From Streptomyces ortus (GTDB lineage Bacteria > Actinomycetota > Actinomycetes > Streptomycetales > Streptomycetaceae), in the NCBI RefSeq assembly GCF_026341275.1, contig NZ_JAIFZO010000002.1, positions 4,742,118-4,806,117 on the forward strand: a stretch of DNA of 64,000 nt. The letters run 5' to 3'. Position 1 is the stretch's first letter; every line of letters starts with the position of its first letter. The notes beneath the pieces were generated by a model. That model saw nothing but the letters and a program-made list of their open reading frames with translations. It was not told where the DNA came from and ran no database searches. This document shows positions 45,463 through 54,769 of the stretch, piece by piece. The position numbers and the translations under genes were made by a program.

Positions 45463-46931
45463 AGGGGGCCGCGCAGGTCGGGGCGGGCCATCCAGCGGTC
45501 CGGCCCGGCCTCGCGCCGGCCGGTCAGCGCACGGTCCGCCTGCGCGTACAGCAGCTCCGCCGCCTCCGTGGCGTCCCGCAGCCGGGCCGTCACGGTCTTG
45601 TTGGCCCCGGTGTCCACCCGGACGTCGGCGAGCCCCTGAAGGCGCTGCCAGGGCCCCTGCTCCAGGCGCACGCTCTGCACCTTCGCGTGCGGTACGAGCG
45701 AGATGCTGCGGCGAAGCAGCCCGTGCCGGGCCACGAAGACGGCCTCGGTGACGGCGATCCCGTAGCCCCGCCACCAGAACGGCAGGCACCGGCCCGCCCG
45801 GCGCGGGGGGCGCGCGAGGTCGCCCGGCACGATCACGCCGGGCAGCACGCGCGCGATGACCGACTCGGCGACCTCGCGCGGGGCGACCGGTACGAGTACG
45901 GAGTTGGACGAGCCCGCCACGTCCAGCTCGATCCGGACCCAGCCGCGCCGCCGCCACAGGAGCGGCTCGACGATGTGGATGGTCTGGACGCGCCCAGGGG
46001 GCACGGTCTCGTGCGTGCGGTCGAGCAGTCCGTGGTCGATGCGCAGTCCGTCCGGCGACTCGCCCACGGTCCAGTCGTACTCGGCGACGAACCGGCCCAC
46101 GCTGCTCGCGCCCGCCGCGCCGAGCAGTGGCAGCGCCGTCGCCAGCACCGACCACACGCTGTGGGTGGCGAACCACAGCAGGGGCGGTACGACGAGGGCG
46201 GCGGCCAGCGTCCCCCAGGTGGCCCCGGTCAGGACGAGCGAGACGGCGAGGACCTTGGCCGGCACGTGCAGCAGTCGGCGCACCGGTGCCTCGCCCACCT
46301 CGTGGACGGTCTCGGGGGCGAAACCGGCGGCACGGGCGAGCAGTTCGGCTCGCAGGATCCGGGCCTCCTCCTGGCCCAGGTAGGCCAGCTCGTCCTTCTT
46401 GTCGGTCCCGACGACGTCGAGTTTGAGTTTGGCGACACCGGCCACGCGGGCCAGCAGCGGCTGGGTGACGTCGACGGCCTGGATCCGTTCGAGCCGGATG
46501 TGCGCGGTGCGCCGGAACACCAGGCCCGTACGGATGCGCAGTTCGGTGTCGGTCACCGAGAAGTGCGTGAACCACCAGCTCAGGAAGCCGTAGAGGGCGC
46601 CTCCCAGGACGGCGGCGGCGAGGGCGGCCAGCAGGACGGTCGTGGTGAGCCGCATCAGCTGCCGCTGTGCCTGGTCGGGGTCGTGCACGGCCCAGCCGGC
46701 GATCACGGCGACCGGCGCCCAGGCGCGGCGCAGCGGCGTCACGGGATGCAGCCGCCGCTCACGCGGCACGGATCCCGCAGCGGGACGGGCCGCACTCCCG
46801 CTACCGCTACCGCTTCCGCTCCGGCTGCCGGTCGAGGCCCCGGCCTCGGGCTTGGTCCCGGCTTCGGGCCCGGTCTTCTGTATGTCCTGTACGTCCTGTA
46901 CATCCTTGGGGGCGTCCGGTGAGGTCGTCAC
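45459..46931 (-). CDS. bacterial PH-domain membrane protein (YdbT-like)
   Basis: A 490-residue protein. A Ser/Gly repeat region (SGSGSGSGS) at the N terminus precedes membrane helix pairs and bPH2/DUF304 domains: FSVTDTELRIRTGLVFRRTA with RIQAVDVTQPLLARVAGVAK, then DHGLLDRTHETVPPGRVQTI, then RHGLLRRSISLVPHAKVQSV. This matches Bacillus YdbT, which pairs with YdbS and is linked to protection against peptide antibiotics. GTG start overlaps the stop codon of the upstream YdbS-like gene by 4 bp. Confidence 0.87.
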
Positions 46932-47467
46932 AGCCCCGCCGATCGGGCCTCGCCCAGCTCGGTGAGCCGGTCGCGCAGTCGTTCCGCCTCCGCCGGTACG
47001 AGCCCCGGGATACGGGCGTCCGTCGCCGCGGCGGCCGTGTGCAGCTGCACGCTCGCCAGGCCGAAGTGCCGCTCCACGGGACCGGAGGTCACCTCGACCA
47101 ACTGCATGCGCCCGTACGGCACGACGGTCTCCTCGCGCCACAGGACGCCCCGGCTGATCAGCAGGTCGTCCGCGCGCTCGGCATAGCGCCAGGAACGCCA
47201 GTTGCGCCCCACCATCGGCCAGCCCCACAGCAGCGCGGCCAGGGGCAGCAGGGCGAACGCCGCCCAGACCGGCCCGGCGAACAGACCGAGCAGCAGGCCC
47301 GTGGCGAGGGCCAGCAGCCCCAGCCACACCACCAGCATCAGCCGTCGCATCCTCAGCAGCCCCGGCGGCAGCGCGATCCACACCGGCTCGTCCGCCGGTA
47401 CCCCCGCTGCCCGCCCGGCCGGCCGGCCCGTCGTCTGCCCCGCGTTCTCCGAGGTCCCCGTCTCCAT
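46928..47467 (-). CDS. bacterial PH-domain membrane protein (YdbS-like)
   Basis: A 179-residue protein with two membrane helices (about 43-62 and 66-85) followed by one bPH2 domain (DDLLISRGVLWREETVVPYG, then MQLVEVTSGPVERHFGLASV). It is the small partner of the YdbT-like protein and is translationally coupled to it. ATG start. It is divergent from nuoD2 with only 31 bp between start codons, so the two promoters must overlap or one lies within a gene. Confidence 0.88.
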   Translation of the reverse strand: METGTSENAGQTTGRPAGRAAGVPADEPVWIALPPGLLRMRRLMLVVWLGLLALATGLLLGLFAGPVWAAFALLPLAALLWGWPMVGRNWRSWRYAERADDLLISRGVLWREETVVPYGRMQLVEVTSGPVERHFGLASVQLHTAAAATDARIPGLVPAEAERLRDRLTELGEARSAGL

Positions 47468-47498
47468 GCAGCAAGCGTACGTACGACACACTGTCCGC

Positions 47499-48650
47499 AT
47501 GACTCCTACGACGGAGACCATGGTCGGGATCGGCGGCGCCGCGGAGAGCACCGACATGGTGCTCAACATCGGGCCCCAGCATCCGTCCACCCACGGCGTA
47601 CTCCGGCTGAAGCTCGTCCTGGACGGGGAGCGGATCCAGCACGCGGAGCCGGTGATCGGCTACATGCACCGCGGCGCGGAGAAGCTCTTCGAGGCACGCG
47701 ACTACCGGCAGATCATCATGCTGGCCAACCGCCACGACTGGCTCTCCGCGTTCTCGAACGAGCTGGGCGTGGTCCTCGGTGTGGAGCGGATGCTCGGCAT
47801 GGAGGTGCCCCCGCGCGCGGTGTGGACCCGCACGCTCCTGGCGGAGCTGAACCGGGTCCTGAACCACCTGATGTTCCTCGGGTCGTACCCCCTGGAGCTG
47901 GGCGGCATCACCCCGATCTTCTACGCGTTCACCGAGCGCGAGGAGCTGCAGCACGTCATGGAGGAGGTCTCCGGCGGGCGCATGCACTACATGTTCAACC
48001 GGGTGGGGGGCCTCAAGGAGGACCTGCCGGCCGGCTGGGCCACACGCGCGCGGGAGGCCGTCTCCGGGGTGCGCTCCCGCATGGACCGGTTCGACGGCCT
48101 GGTGCTCGGCAACGAGATCTTCCGGGGGCGTACGCGCGGCGTCGGAGTGCTCTCCCCCGAGGCGGTGCACGCCTACGGAGTGAGCGGGCCGATCGCGCGC
48201 GCCTCCGGCGTCGACTTCGACCTGCGCCGGGACGAGCCGTACCTCGCGTACGGCGAACTCCAGGACACCCTGAAGGTCGTCACGCGCCAGGAGGGCGACT
48301 GCCTGGCCCGTTTCGAGTGCCTCCTGGAGCAGACCCACAACGCGCTCGACCTCGCGGACGCCTGTCTGGACCGGCTCGCGGAGCTGCCGCCCGGCCCCAT
48401 CAACCAGCGGCTCCCCAAGGTCCTGAAGGCCCCCGAGGGCCATACGTACGCCTGGACCGAGAACCCCCTGGGCATCAACGGCTACTACCTCGTCAGCAAG
48501 GGCGAGAAGACTCCGTACCGGCTGAAGCTGCGGTCGGCCTCGTACAACAACATCCAGGCACTCACCGAGCTGCTGCCGGGCACGCTGGTCGCGGACATGG
48601 TGGCGATCCTGGGGTCGCTGTTCTTCGTGGTGGGGGACATCGACAAGTAG
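47499..48650 (+). CDS. nuoD: NADH-quinone oxidoreductase subunit D, orphan paralogue
   Basis: A 383-residue protein of the complex I 49-kDa/NuoD family, shorter than standard NuoD (about 440). GPQHPSTHGVLR at 25-36, IGYMHRGAEKLFEARDY and NRVLNHLMFLGS (quinone-site region) are conserved. No other nuo gene is near, so this is the second nuoD copy known in Streptomyces, outside the main operon. It may replace NuoD under some conditions or serve another complex (inference). A MidA-family methyltransferase gene ends 22 bp away. Confidence 0.9.
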   Translation: MTPTTETMVGIGGAAESTDMVLNIGPQHPSTHGVLRLKLVLDGERIQHAEPVIGYMHRGAEKLFEARDYRQIIMLANRHDWLSAFSNELGVVLGVERMLGMEVPPRAVWTRTLLAELNRVLNHLMFLGSYPLELGGITPIFYAFTEREELQHVMEEVSGGRMHYMFNRVGGLKEDLPAGWATRAREAVSGVRSRMDRFDGLVLGNEIFRGRTRGVGVLSPEAVHAYGVSGPIARASGVDFDLRRDEPYLAYGELQDTLKVVTRQEGDCLARFECLLEQTHNALDLADACLDRLAELPPGPINQRLPKVLKAPEGHTYAWTENPLGINGYYLVSKGEKTPYRLKLRSASYNNIQALTELLPGTLVADMVAILGSLFFVVGDIDK

Positions 48651-48672
48651 GGCCCGTCAGGGGAGCGGGGCT

Positions 48673-49740
48673 CTACGTAGAGGGTCGTTTCGTTTCCGGG
48701 GAGCGTTTCCGGAGCTGGTCCGGCCGGTGGTCCTGGAACGGGTTCGGGATGCCGATCGGCTGGGTCAGCCAGGCGAAGTCGCCCAGGCCGCCGCGGGCGG
48801 TCAGTTCGGCGGCCTCGCCCGCGCCCGCGAGGGCCCGTACGTAGGCCGCGGGGTCCGTGGAGGCCAGGGACAGGGGCGGCCGTCCGCCGCTCACGCCCAG
48901 CGCGCGCAGCGCCTCGCGCTGGCTCAGCAGCCGGCCGCCGGGCAGTGCGCAGGCGTCCAGCGCCACATGCGCGGTGATGTCGCACGAGCCGTCCGGCACG
49001 GGTGCCGTCTCCCGGCCCTCCCTGAAGCCCGTCAGCGTCCCGAAGGGCGGTCGTGCTCCCGCGCTGTGCCCGTAGTCGACGGCGACCGCCAGACCGCGGC
49101 CCAGGGCCGCCACGGCGGACGCCCAGGCGTTGTCCCTGGGGAGACCGATCTCGGCCCGCAGACCTTCGACGGGGAGAGCGTCGTCGGTCGTGGCCCCGAG
49201 CGGCCACCACTTCTCCAGCCAGCGCGCGTCCGCGCCATCCACCGGTTCCCCGAGGGACTCCGCCCCGGCCGCGTCCACGAGGACGAGGCGGGGCACTCCG
49301 CGCGCGTCCACCTCGACCGCGTCCACCGGTACGTTGTCGAGCCACTCGTTGGCGAACAGCAGACCCGTGACGCCCGCCGGAGGTTCCGCGAGCCACGCGA
49401 TCCGGTGGTCGAGTCCGGCGGGGCGGGCGGCGCGTTCCACCGCGTACCCGCGCGCGCGGGTGGCCACGTCGGCGGGGAGCGCCTTCAGGACGGCGGTCAC
49501 CAGCTCGCCGCGGCCCGCGCCCAGGTCGACGAAGGCGAGTTCGGCGGGGTGGGCGAGGGCGTCGTCGACGAGCCGCAGCAGCCGGGCCACGGCCCCCGCG
49601 AACAGCGGTGACGCGTGCACCGAGGTGCGGAAATGGCCCGCCGGGCCCTCCGGCCTGCGATAGAAGCCGCGCGGCCCGTACAGCGCCTCCTCGGTCGCCG
49701 CGCGCCATCCGCGCGTCCCGCCCGCCGCCTCACGCTCCAC
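48673..49740 (-). CDS. MidA/NDUFAF7-family methyltransferase (DUF185)
   Basis: A 355-residue SAM-dependent methyltransferase. The SAM-binding motif LAFVDLGAGRGELV lies near residue 70 and the family hallmark FANEWLDNVPVDAVE follows, with AVDYGHSAGARP further on. In mitochondria the homologue NDUFAF7 dimethylates an arginine of NDUFS2, the NuoD counterpart; here the gene sits tail-to-tail with a nuoD paralogue. GTG 49740 is preferred because GGAGGGGG is 5-6 nt upstream; a GTG at 49764 overlaps that site. Confidence 0.88.
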   Translation of the reverse strand: MEREAAGGTRGWRAATEEALYGPRGFYRRPEGPAGHFRTSVHASPLFAGAVARLLRLVDDALAHPAELAFVDLGAGRGELVTAVLKALPADVATRARGYAVERAARPAGLDHRIAWLAEPPAGVTGLLFANEWLDNVPVDAVEVDARGVPRLVLVDAAGAESLGEPVDGADARWLEKWWPLGATTDDALPVEGLRAEIGLPRDNAWASAVAALGRGLAVAVDYGHSAGARPPFGTLTGFREGRETAPVPDGSCDITAHVALDACALPGGRLLSQREALRALGVSGGRPPLSLASTDPAAYVRALAGAGEAAELTARGGLGDFAWLTQPIGIPNPFQDHRPDQLRKRSPETKRPST

Positions 49741-49888
49741 TGCGCCCCCTCCTGTTTTCCCCACTGCGACCGCGCCAGGCTAAGCGCCAAGTTCGGTGCG
49801 GCCTCCACCTTGGGGAGTACAAGCACCGGTTACGGATCGACCCTCCGGTTGACCCCTGCACACAGCACGCTTCCCTACGCTGGGTTAC

Positions 49889-51097
49889 GTGCAGCGCCTC
49901 TATGATTTTCTCCGCAGGCACCCGACATGGGTCGACGGCTTCTGGGCCGTCGTCCTGCTCGGGATCTCGGTCGCGAGCGGAACGACCCCTCAGGAGAATT
50001 CCGACTCCGGGATCGGCCAGCTGGCCGTCACCCTTCCGATCACCCTGCTGCTCTGCCTGGTGATCGCGCTGCGCAGGCGGCTGCCCGAGCCGATGCTGAT
50101 CCTCGCCGTCTCCATGGCCGTGGCGCAGCTGGTGCTGGACATGCCGTTGGCACCGGCCGACTTCGCGCTCCTGGTGATCACCTACACCGTTGCCTCGAAC
50201 GGCACCCGCTGGGCGTCCCGGCTCGCCCTCACGGGGGGTCTGCTCGCGGCCCCGCTCGCGCAGCTGCGCTGGCCGGAGGAGCATCAGAGCGCCGTCGAGC
50301 AGGTGGCGATAGTGATCTTCCAGACGGTTCCCTTCGCCCTGGCCTGGGTCCTCGGCGACTCCCTGCGGACCCGCCGCGCCTACTTCGCGCAGCTGGAGGA
50401 GCGGGCCGCGCGGCTGGAGAAGGAACGCGAGGCGCAGGCCAAGGTCGCGGTCGCCGCCGAGCGCGCTCGGATCGCCCGCGAGCTGCACGACGTCGTCGCG
50501 CACAACGTCTCGGTGATGGTGGTCCAGGCCGACGGCGCCGCGTACGTGCTGGACTCCGCGCCCGACCAGGCCAAGAAGGCCCTGGAGATCATCTCCGGGA
50601 CGGGGCGGCAGGCCCTCGCCGAGATGCGCCGCCTCCTCGGGGTGCTGCGCACCGGCGAGCACCAGGAGTCCGGCGAGTACGTGCCGCAGCCCGATGTGGA
50701 GCAGCTCGACGAGCTGATCGAGCAGTGCCGGGGCTCCGGACTGCCCGTCGACTTCAAGATCGAGGGCACTCCGCGCCCGCTGCCCAGCGGTGTCGAGCTG
50801 ACCGCGTACCGCATCGTGCAGGAGGCGCTCACCAACACCCGTAAGCACGGGGGGCCGAACGCGGGAGCGAGTGTCCGCCTGGTCTACTTCGACGACGGCC
50901 TCGGTCTGCTCGTCGAGGACGACGGCAAGGGCGCCCCGCACGAGCTGTACGAGGAGGGCGGGGTGGACGGCCAGGGCCACGGACTGATCGGTATGCGCGA
51001 GCGCATCGGCATGGTCGGCGGCACCCTGGACGCCGGGCCGCGTCCCGGTGGCGGCTTTCGCATCAGCGCCCTGCTTCCCCTCAAACCCGCTCACTGA
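49889..51097 (+). CDS. sensor histidine kinase (NarL/DesK type)
   Basis: A 402-residue kinase with about four to five membrane helices in residues 15-160, a short coiled coil, and the HisKA_3 domain with H200 in ARIARELHDVVAHNVSVM. The catalytic domain includes VQEALTNTRKHGG (N box), DDGKGAP (G1) and GHGLIGMRERIGMVGG (G2). It autophosphorylates and passes phosphate to the regulator encoded 60 bp downstream. The signal is unknown. GTG start. Confidence 0.92.
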   Translation: MQRLYDFLRRHPTWVDGFWAVVLLGISVASGTTPQENSDSGIGQLAVTLPITLLLCLVIALRRRLPEPMLILAVSMAVAQLVLDMPLAPADFALLVITYTVASNGTRWASRLALTGGLLAAPLAQLRWPEEHQSAVEQVAIVIFQTVPFALAWVLGDSLRTRRAYFAQLEERAARLEKEREAQAKVAVAAERARIARELHDVVAHNVSVMVVQADGAAYVLDSAPDQAKKALEIISGTGRQALAEMRRLLGVLRTGEHQESGEYVPQPDVEQLDELIEQCRGSGLPVDFKIEGTPRPLPSGVELTAYRIVQEALTNTRKHGGPNAGASVRLVYFDDGLGLLVEDDGKGAPHELYEEGGVDGQGHGLIGMRERIGMVGGTLDAGPRPGGGFRISALLPLKPAH

Positions 51098-51110
51098 CAC
51101 GTGCACGTGT
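51097..51110. repeat. perfect 14-bp palindrome between kinase and regulator
   Basis: ACACGTGCACGTGT overlaps the end of the kinase gene; a related GGCACGTGTAC follows 8 bp later, ending 29 bp before the regulator's ribosome site. The spacing fits a binding site for the cognate regulator in the inter-gene leader, or an RNA hairpin setting the kinase/regulator ratio. Confidence 0.45.
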
Positions 51111-51156
51111 GCGAAGGCACGTGTACGTATTCGATCCGACCCCGGAGGACCTCCCT

Positions 51157-51828
51157 ATGCCGATCCGCGTGATGCTCGTCGACGACCAGGCGCTGCTGCG
51201 CACCGGGTTCCGGATGGTGCTGGACGCCCAGCCGGACATGGAGGTCGTGGCGGAGGCGGGGGACGGCGTGGAGGCGCTGCAGGCCCTGCGGGGGAGGGAT
51301 GTCGACGTGGTCCTGATGGACGTCCGCATGCCCAAGCTGGACGGGGTGGAGACGACTCGTCGGATCTGCTCGGACCCGAACCCGCCGAAGGTGCTGATCC
51401 TGACGACCTTCGACCTCGACGAGTACGCCTTCTCGGGGCTCAAGGCGGGTGCCTCCGGCTTCATGCTCAAGGACGTGCCGCCCGGTGAGCTCCTCGCCGC
51501 GATCCGCTCCGTGCACAGCGGTGACGCGGTGGTCGCGCCCTCGACGACCCGGCGTCTGCTGGACCGCTTCGCGCCGCTGCTGCCGAGCGCCGGCAAGGAT
51601 CCCCAGCACAAGGAGCTGGAGCGGCTCACCGGCCGGGAGCGGGAGGTCATGATCCTGGTCGCGCAGGGTCTGTCGAACGGGGAGATCGCGGCGCGGCTGG
51701 TCCTCTCCGAGGCGACGGTCAAGACCCATGTGGGCCGCATCCTCACGAAGCTGGGGCTGCGGGACCGGGTCCAGGTGGTCGTCCTGGCGTACGAGACGGG
51801 TCTTGTACGGGCGGGCGGACAGGGCTGA
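51157..51828 (+). CDS. NarL/FixJ-family response regulator
   Basis: A 223-residue regulator. The receiver domain has D9/D10 in VMLVDDQ, the phosphoacceptor D55 in VVLMDVRMPK, and the lysine in GFMLKDVPP. The LuxR-type helix-turn-helix at about 155-215 includes LTGREREVMILVAQGLSNGE and SEATVKTHVGRILTKLGLRD. ATG 51157 has GGAGG at 51144-51148. It forms a two-component system with the preceding kinase. Confidence 0.93.
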   Translation: MPIRVMLVDDQALLRTGFRMVLDAQPDMEVVAEAGDGVEALQALRGRDVDVVLMDVRMPKLDGVETTRRICSDPNPPKVLILTTFDLDEYAFSGLKAGASGFMLKDVPPGELLAAIRSVHSGDAVVAPSTTRRLLDRFAPLLPSAGKDPQHKELERLTGREREVMILVAQGLSNGEIAARLVLSEATVKTHVGRILTKLGLRDRVQVVVLAYETGLVRAGGQG

Positions 51829-52101
51829 GCGGGTCGCCCGGCTCGGCGCGGTCTGTGGCCGGGTGTTCGTTGTCGGCTGACGGCCGGGTGGGGGGTGCGC
51901 AGTTCCCCGCGCCCCTAGGTGGTTGGGGGCGGGGGATGGCGCATGAGTTCCCGTCCCCCTGCCCCTCACCCCCAGGGGCGCCGAGGGCCGGGTATGGCGC
52001 ATGAGTTTCCCGTGCCCCTGCCCCTCAGGGGCGCGGGGAACTGCGCACGGTAACCCCTGGCGGCCCGCACCTGGAAACAACCGGCACCCTCCGCGGAGCG
52101 G
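51829..52101. repeat. convergent intergenic block with inverted 20-bp elements
   Basis: GCGCAGTTCCCCGCGCCCCT at 51897-51916 and its exact reverse complement at 52027-52046 bracket 110 bp. Inside, a unit of about 50 bp beginning GGCGCATGAGTT (51939 and 51997) is repeated twice with small changes. It sits between the convergent response-regulator and ArsR-type genes and should form a long fold-back terminator. Confidence 0.8.
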
Positions 52102-53208
52102 TCAGCGGAGGAGGCCCTCCAGGAAGTCGCTGCCCAGGCGCGCCACCATCGTGACGTCCAGCTGGTGCAGGACGTACCGGCCGCGGCGGCGGGTGGTCAG
52201 CAGACCTGCCTTCTTCAAAACGCTCAGGTGCCGCGATATCTCGGGCGCCGTCATCCCGTACGTCTGCGCCAGCTCGCTCGTCGTGAACGCGCTGCGCGCC
52301 AGGCTCCGGCAGAGCCGCATCCGCATCGGATGGGACAGGGCCGTCATCCGCAACGTCAGCTGCTCGACCGAGGTCGGGACCGTCAGCTCGGGGGAGCCGA
52401 CCGGATAGTGGATCACCGGCTGCCAGCCGTACCGGTGCAGCACCATGAGATGCGGCCAGCCGAGGCTCGTCGGGATCAGCAGAAGACTGCCCGCCCGGAT
52501 CGACGTGCGGCCGTGGCCCAGCTTGTCGACGACGATCCGGCCCGCGGCCTCGTCGAGCGTCACTGCGGCCGACACGGACGCCAGGGCCTCGCCCAGGCCC
52601 AGCCGGCCGAGCAGGTCCGTCTTGCGGCGGGCGTCCGCCGCGAGCTGATGGCGCAGCTGGGACCAGGTGTCGGCGAAGAACGCCTCGTCGCAGTCCTCCA
52701 GGAACTGCCGCAGCCAGGCCCGGATCCGCGGCGGATCGGCCAGCAGTCGCTCGGTGAACTCCGCCGGCCGCGGCCCGCGCGCGGCGGCCAGCTCCAGGGC
52801 CCGCCGACGGGACACGGGGTCGGCCAGGGCGCCGGCGCCCTGCGCGTCGTACGGGAGCGCGCAGGTGAACTCCAGGGCCGCGTCCACGAACTGCTTGTCC
52901 GTCAGCTTGTCGAGCAGGTCCAGCTCCTCGGCGAGCGTGGCGCCGGGGAGCGTGCTGCCGTCCGTCGCTCCCGCGTACGGCAGGAAGAGGTCCGAGAACG
53001 TCGTCCGCCACAGGAAGTCGGCCTCGCACATCCGGTCGGCCAGATGCGGGTCCAGGCGGGCGGTCACGCCGGTCGCCCAGCCCTGGAGGCCGGGGTGGTG
53101 GCCCGGCTCGGCCAGCGCGTGCAGTGCCATGCACAACTCGGCCAGGGGCGAGGGCACGACGGCCACCCGCTCCCTGCGCAGCCCGGAGATGTCGATGGTC
53201 ACGCTCAT
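52102..53208 (-). CDS. ArsR-type winged-helix regulator with DUF5937 N-terminal domain
   Basis: A 368-residue protein. Residues 1-260 match the actinobacterial DUF5937 region. The C-terminal part (about 285-360) is an ArsR winged helix: LSHPMRMRLCRSLARSAFTT, then SELAQTYGMTAPEISRHLSVL, then KKAGLLTTRRRGRYVLHQLD. No metal-binding CxC motif is seen, so the effector is probably not a metal. ATG 53208. An inverted repeat 40 bp upstream is a likely operator. Confidence 0.85.
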   Translation of the reverse strand: MSVTIDISGLRRERVAVVPSPLAELCMALHALAEPGHHPGLQGWATGVTARLDPHLADRMCEADFLWRTTFSDLFLPYAGATDGSTLPGATLAEELDLLDKLTDKQFVDAALEFTCALPYDAQGAGALADPVSRRRALELAAARGPRPAEFTERLLADPPRIRAWLRQFLEDCDEAFFADTWSQLRHQLAADARRKTDLLGRLGLGEALASVSAAVTLDEAAGRIVVDKLGHGRTSIRAGSLLLIPTSLGWPHLMVLHRYGWQPVIHYPVGSPELTVPTSVEQLTLRMTALSHPMRMRLCRSLARSAFTTSELAQTYGMTAPEISRHLSVLKKAGLLTTRRRGRYVLHQLDVTMVARLGSDFLEGLLR

Positions 53209-53247
53209 GAGCTCATGGTGCACCCCGCCACTGACAACGCGGCCCCC

Positions 53248-53268
53248 GATTGACGAGCGCCGTCAATC
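53248..53268. promoter_or_regulatory. inverted repeat operator of the ArsR-type gene
   Basis: GATTGACG-AGCGC-CGTCAATC, with perfect 8-bp arms, lies 40 bp upstream of the regulator's ATG. The symmetric TTGACG/CGTCAA form suits a dimeric winged-helix repressor. The remaining bases to 53404 are simple GC-rich repeats (GCGACG, ACGGGC and CGCC units). Confidence 0.65.
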
Positions 53269-53404
53269 GCCGCGACGGCGACGGCGACGGCGACCGCGGG
53301 CCCGGCCAGGGCCACGGGTACGCGTACGGGCACGGCCACGGGCACGGGTAGGCACGGTCTGGGTACGCCGGTTCGCCCGCCCGCCCGCCCGCCTGCCCGC
53401 CCGG

Positions 53405-54577
53405 TCAGCAGCGGGGGACGCGCGCCACGAACTCCCTGACCGCGGCCCGTACGTCGTCCGCCGTCCACTCCAGGCCGGGCGCGCCCACCGTGACCTCGGT
53501 GCACGCGAGGCCGGGGCCGCGCCGGTCCCAGACCTGCGGGAAGAGCGACACGCCCGTCTCCTCCGCCTGCAGCGTCCCCGCGTCGGTCAGGACGTCGGCC
53601 TCGTACGGCAGCCACACCTGGAACTGGTGCGTGTGAGGCTCCTCCGGGTGGACCCGCGCCCAGGGGAGCCCCACCCCGGCGAACCCCTCGCGCAGCGCCG
53701 CGGCGACCACGCGCGCGTGGGCCACGTACTCCGGGAGCCGGGGCAGTTCCCGCTCCAGGCCGATCAGCGCGGACAGGGCGGTGGGGAACTGCTGGAGGAT
53801 CTGGCCGCCGTACCGGTGGCGCCAGGCCTTCGCCTCGTCGACGAGCGTCCTCGGGCCCGCGAGGGCGGCGCCGCCGAAGCCGCCCAGCGACTTGTAGAAG
53901 GACACGTAGACGCTGTCCGCGAGGTCCGCGATCTCGGCCACGGACCGGCCGAAGTGCGGGCCGCACTCCCACAGGCGGGCCCCGTCGACGTGCACCACGG
54001 CGTCCCGCTCGCGTGCCGCGTCCGTGACGGCGGTCAGCTCCTCCCAGGAGGGCAGGAGGAAACCGGCCTCCCGGAGAGGCAGTTCGAGGAACAGCGTCCC
54101 GAAGGGCTCGTCCAGGTCGCGCACCTCGTCGGCGGAGGGCATCCGCGGCTCCCGCGTGGGATGGACGGTCCGCAGGCCGCCGAGGGCGCTGAGCGCGTGC
54201 CTCTCGTGGACCTCCGGGTGGGACAGGGGATGCATCGCCACCGTCGCGTTGCCCGTACGGCCCGCCCAGCAGCGCAGCGCCACCTGCTGGGCCATGGTCC
54301 CCGACGGGAAGAAGGCGGCGGCCTCCTTGCCGAGCAGGGCGGCGACGCGCTCCTCCAGGGTCTCGACGATCCCGTCGCCGTACATGTCCACCGGCAGGTC
54401 CAGGTCGTACACGTCCGGCGCGGCGTCCGTCAGCCCGGTCAGCAGCTCACCGACCGTGGCGCGGAAGCCGGGCCGCCACAGCGCCCGCCGGGCCCCTCGC
54501 CAGGCGACCCTGCGCCGCTCCCGCCGCTGTCCGGGCGTCCGCTCAGCCGCTTCCGACCCCTGTGCCGCATCATTCAT
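53405..54577 (-). CDS. threonine aldolase-family PLP enzyme
   Basis: A 390-residue beta-eliminating lyase/low-specificity threonine aldolase. The PLP lysine is K229 in VYVSFYKSLGGFGG and the pyridine-N aspartate is D198 in VVHVDGARLWE; PSGTMAQQVAL is the phosphate-site loop. It should split threonine or a related beta-hydroxy amino acid to glycine and an aldehyde. An Arg-rich N-terminal extension of about 40 residues is unusual. ATG 54577 has GGAG 3 nt upstream. It may be co-regulated with the ArsR-type gene downstream. Confidence 0.88.
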   Translation of the reverse strand: MNDAAQGSEAAERTPGQRRERRRVAWRGARRALWRPGFRATVGELLTGLTDAAPDVYDLDLPVDMYGDGIVETLEERVAALLGKEAAAFFPSGTMAQQVALRCWAGRTGNATVAMHPLSHPEVHERHALSALGGLRTVHPTREPRMPSADEVRDLDEPFGTLFLELPLREAGFLLPSWEELTAVTDAARERDAVVHVDGARLWECGPHFGRSVAEIADLADSVYVSFYKSLGGFGGAALAGPRTLVDEAKAWRHRYGGQILQQFPTALSALIGLERELPRLPEYVAHARVVAAALREGFAGVGLPWARVHPEEPHTHQFQVWLPYEADVLTDAGTLQAEETGVSLFPQVWDRRGPGLACTEVTVGAPGLEWTADDVRAAVREFVARVPRC

Positions 54578-54769
54578 GCTCCGGATGATGCAGGACGCCC
54601 TGACGAGGGGCACGCGAATTCAACGGCGACCCCGTGCCGCGGGCGGTGGATTTCCCACAGGCTGTGGACAAGAACCTGTGGACAGAAAAACGGCCTCGGA
54701 CCGATCGCGTTAACATGACGAGAAAGCGTCCGGTACCCCGAGCGGACTGGAACGGAAGGCCGCCGTCGA

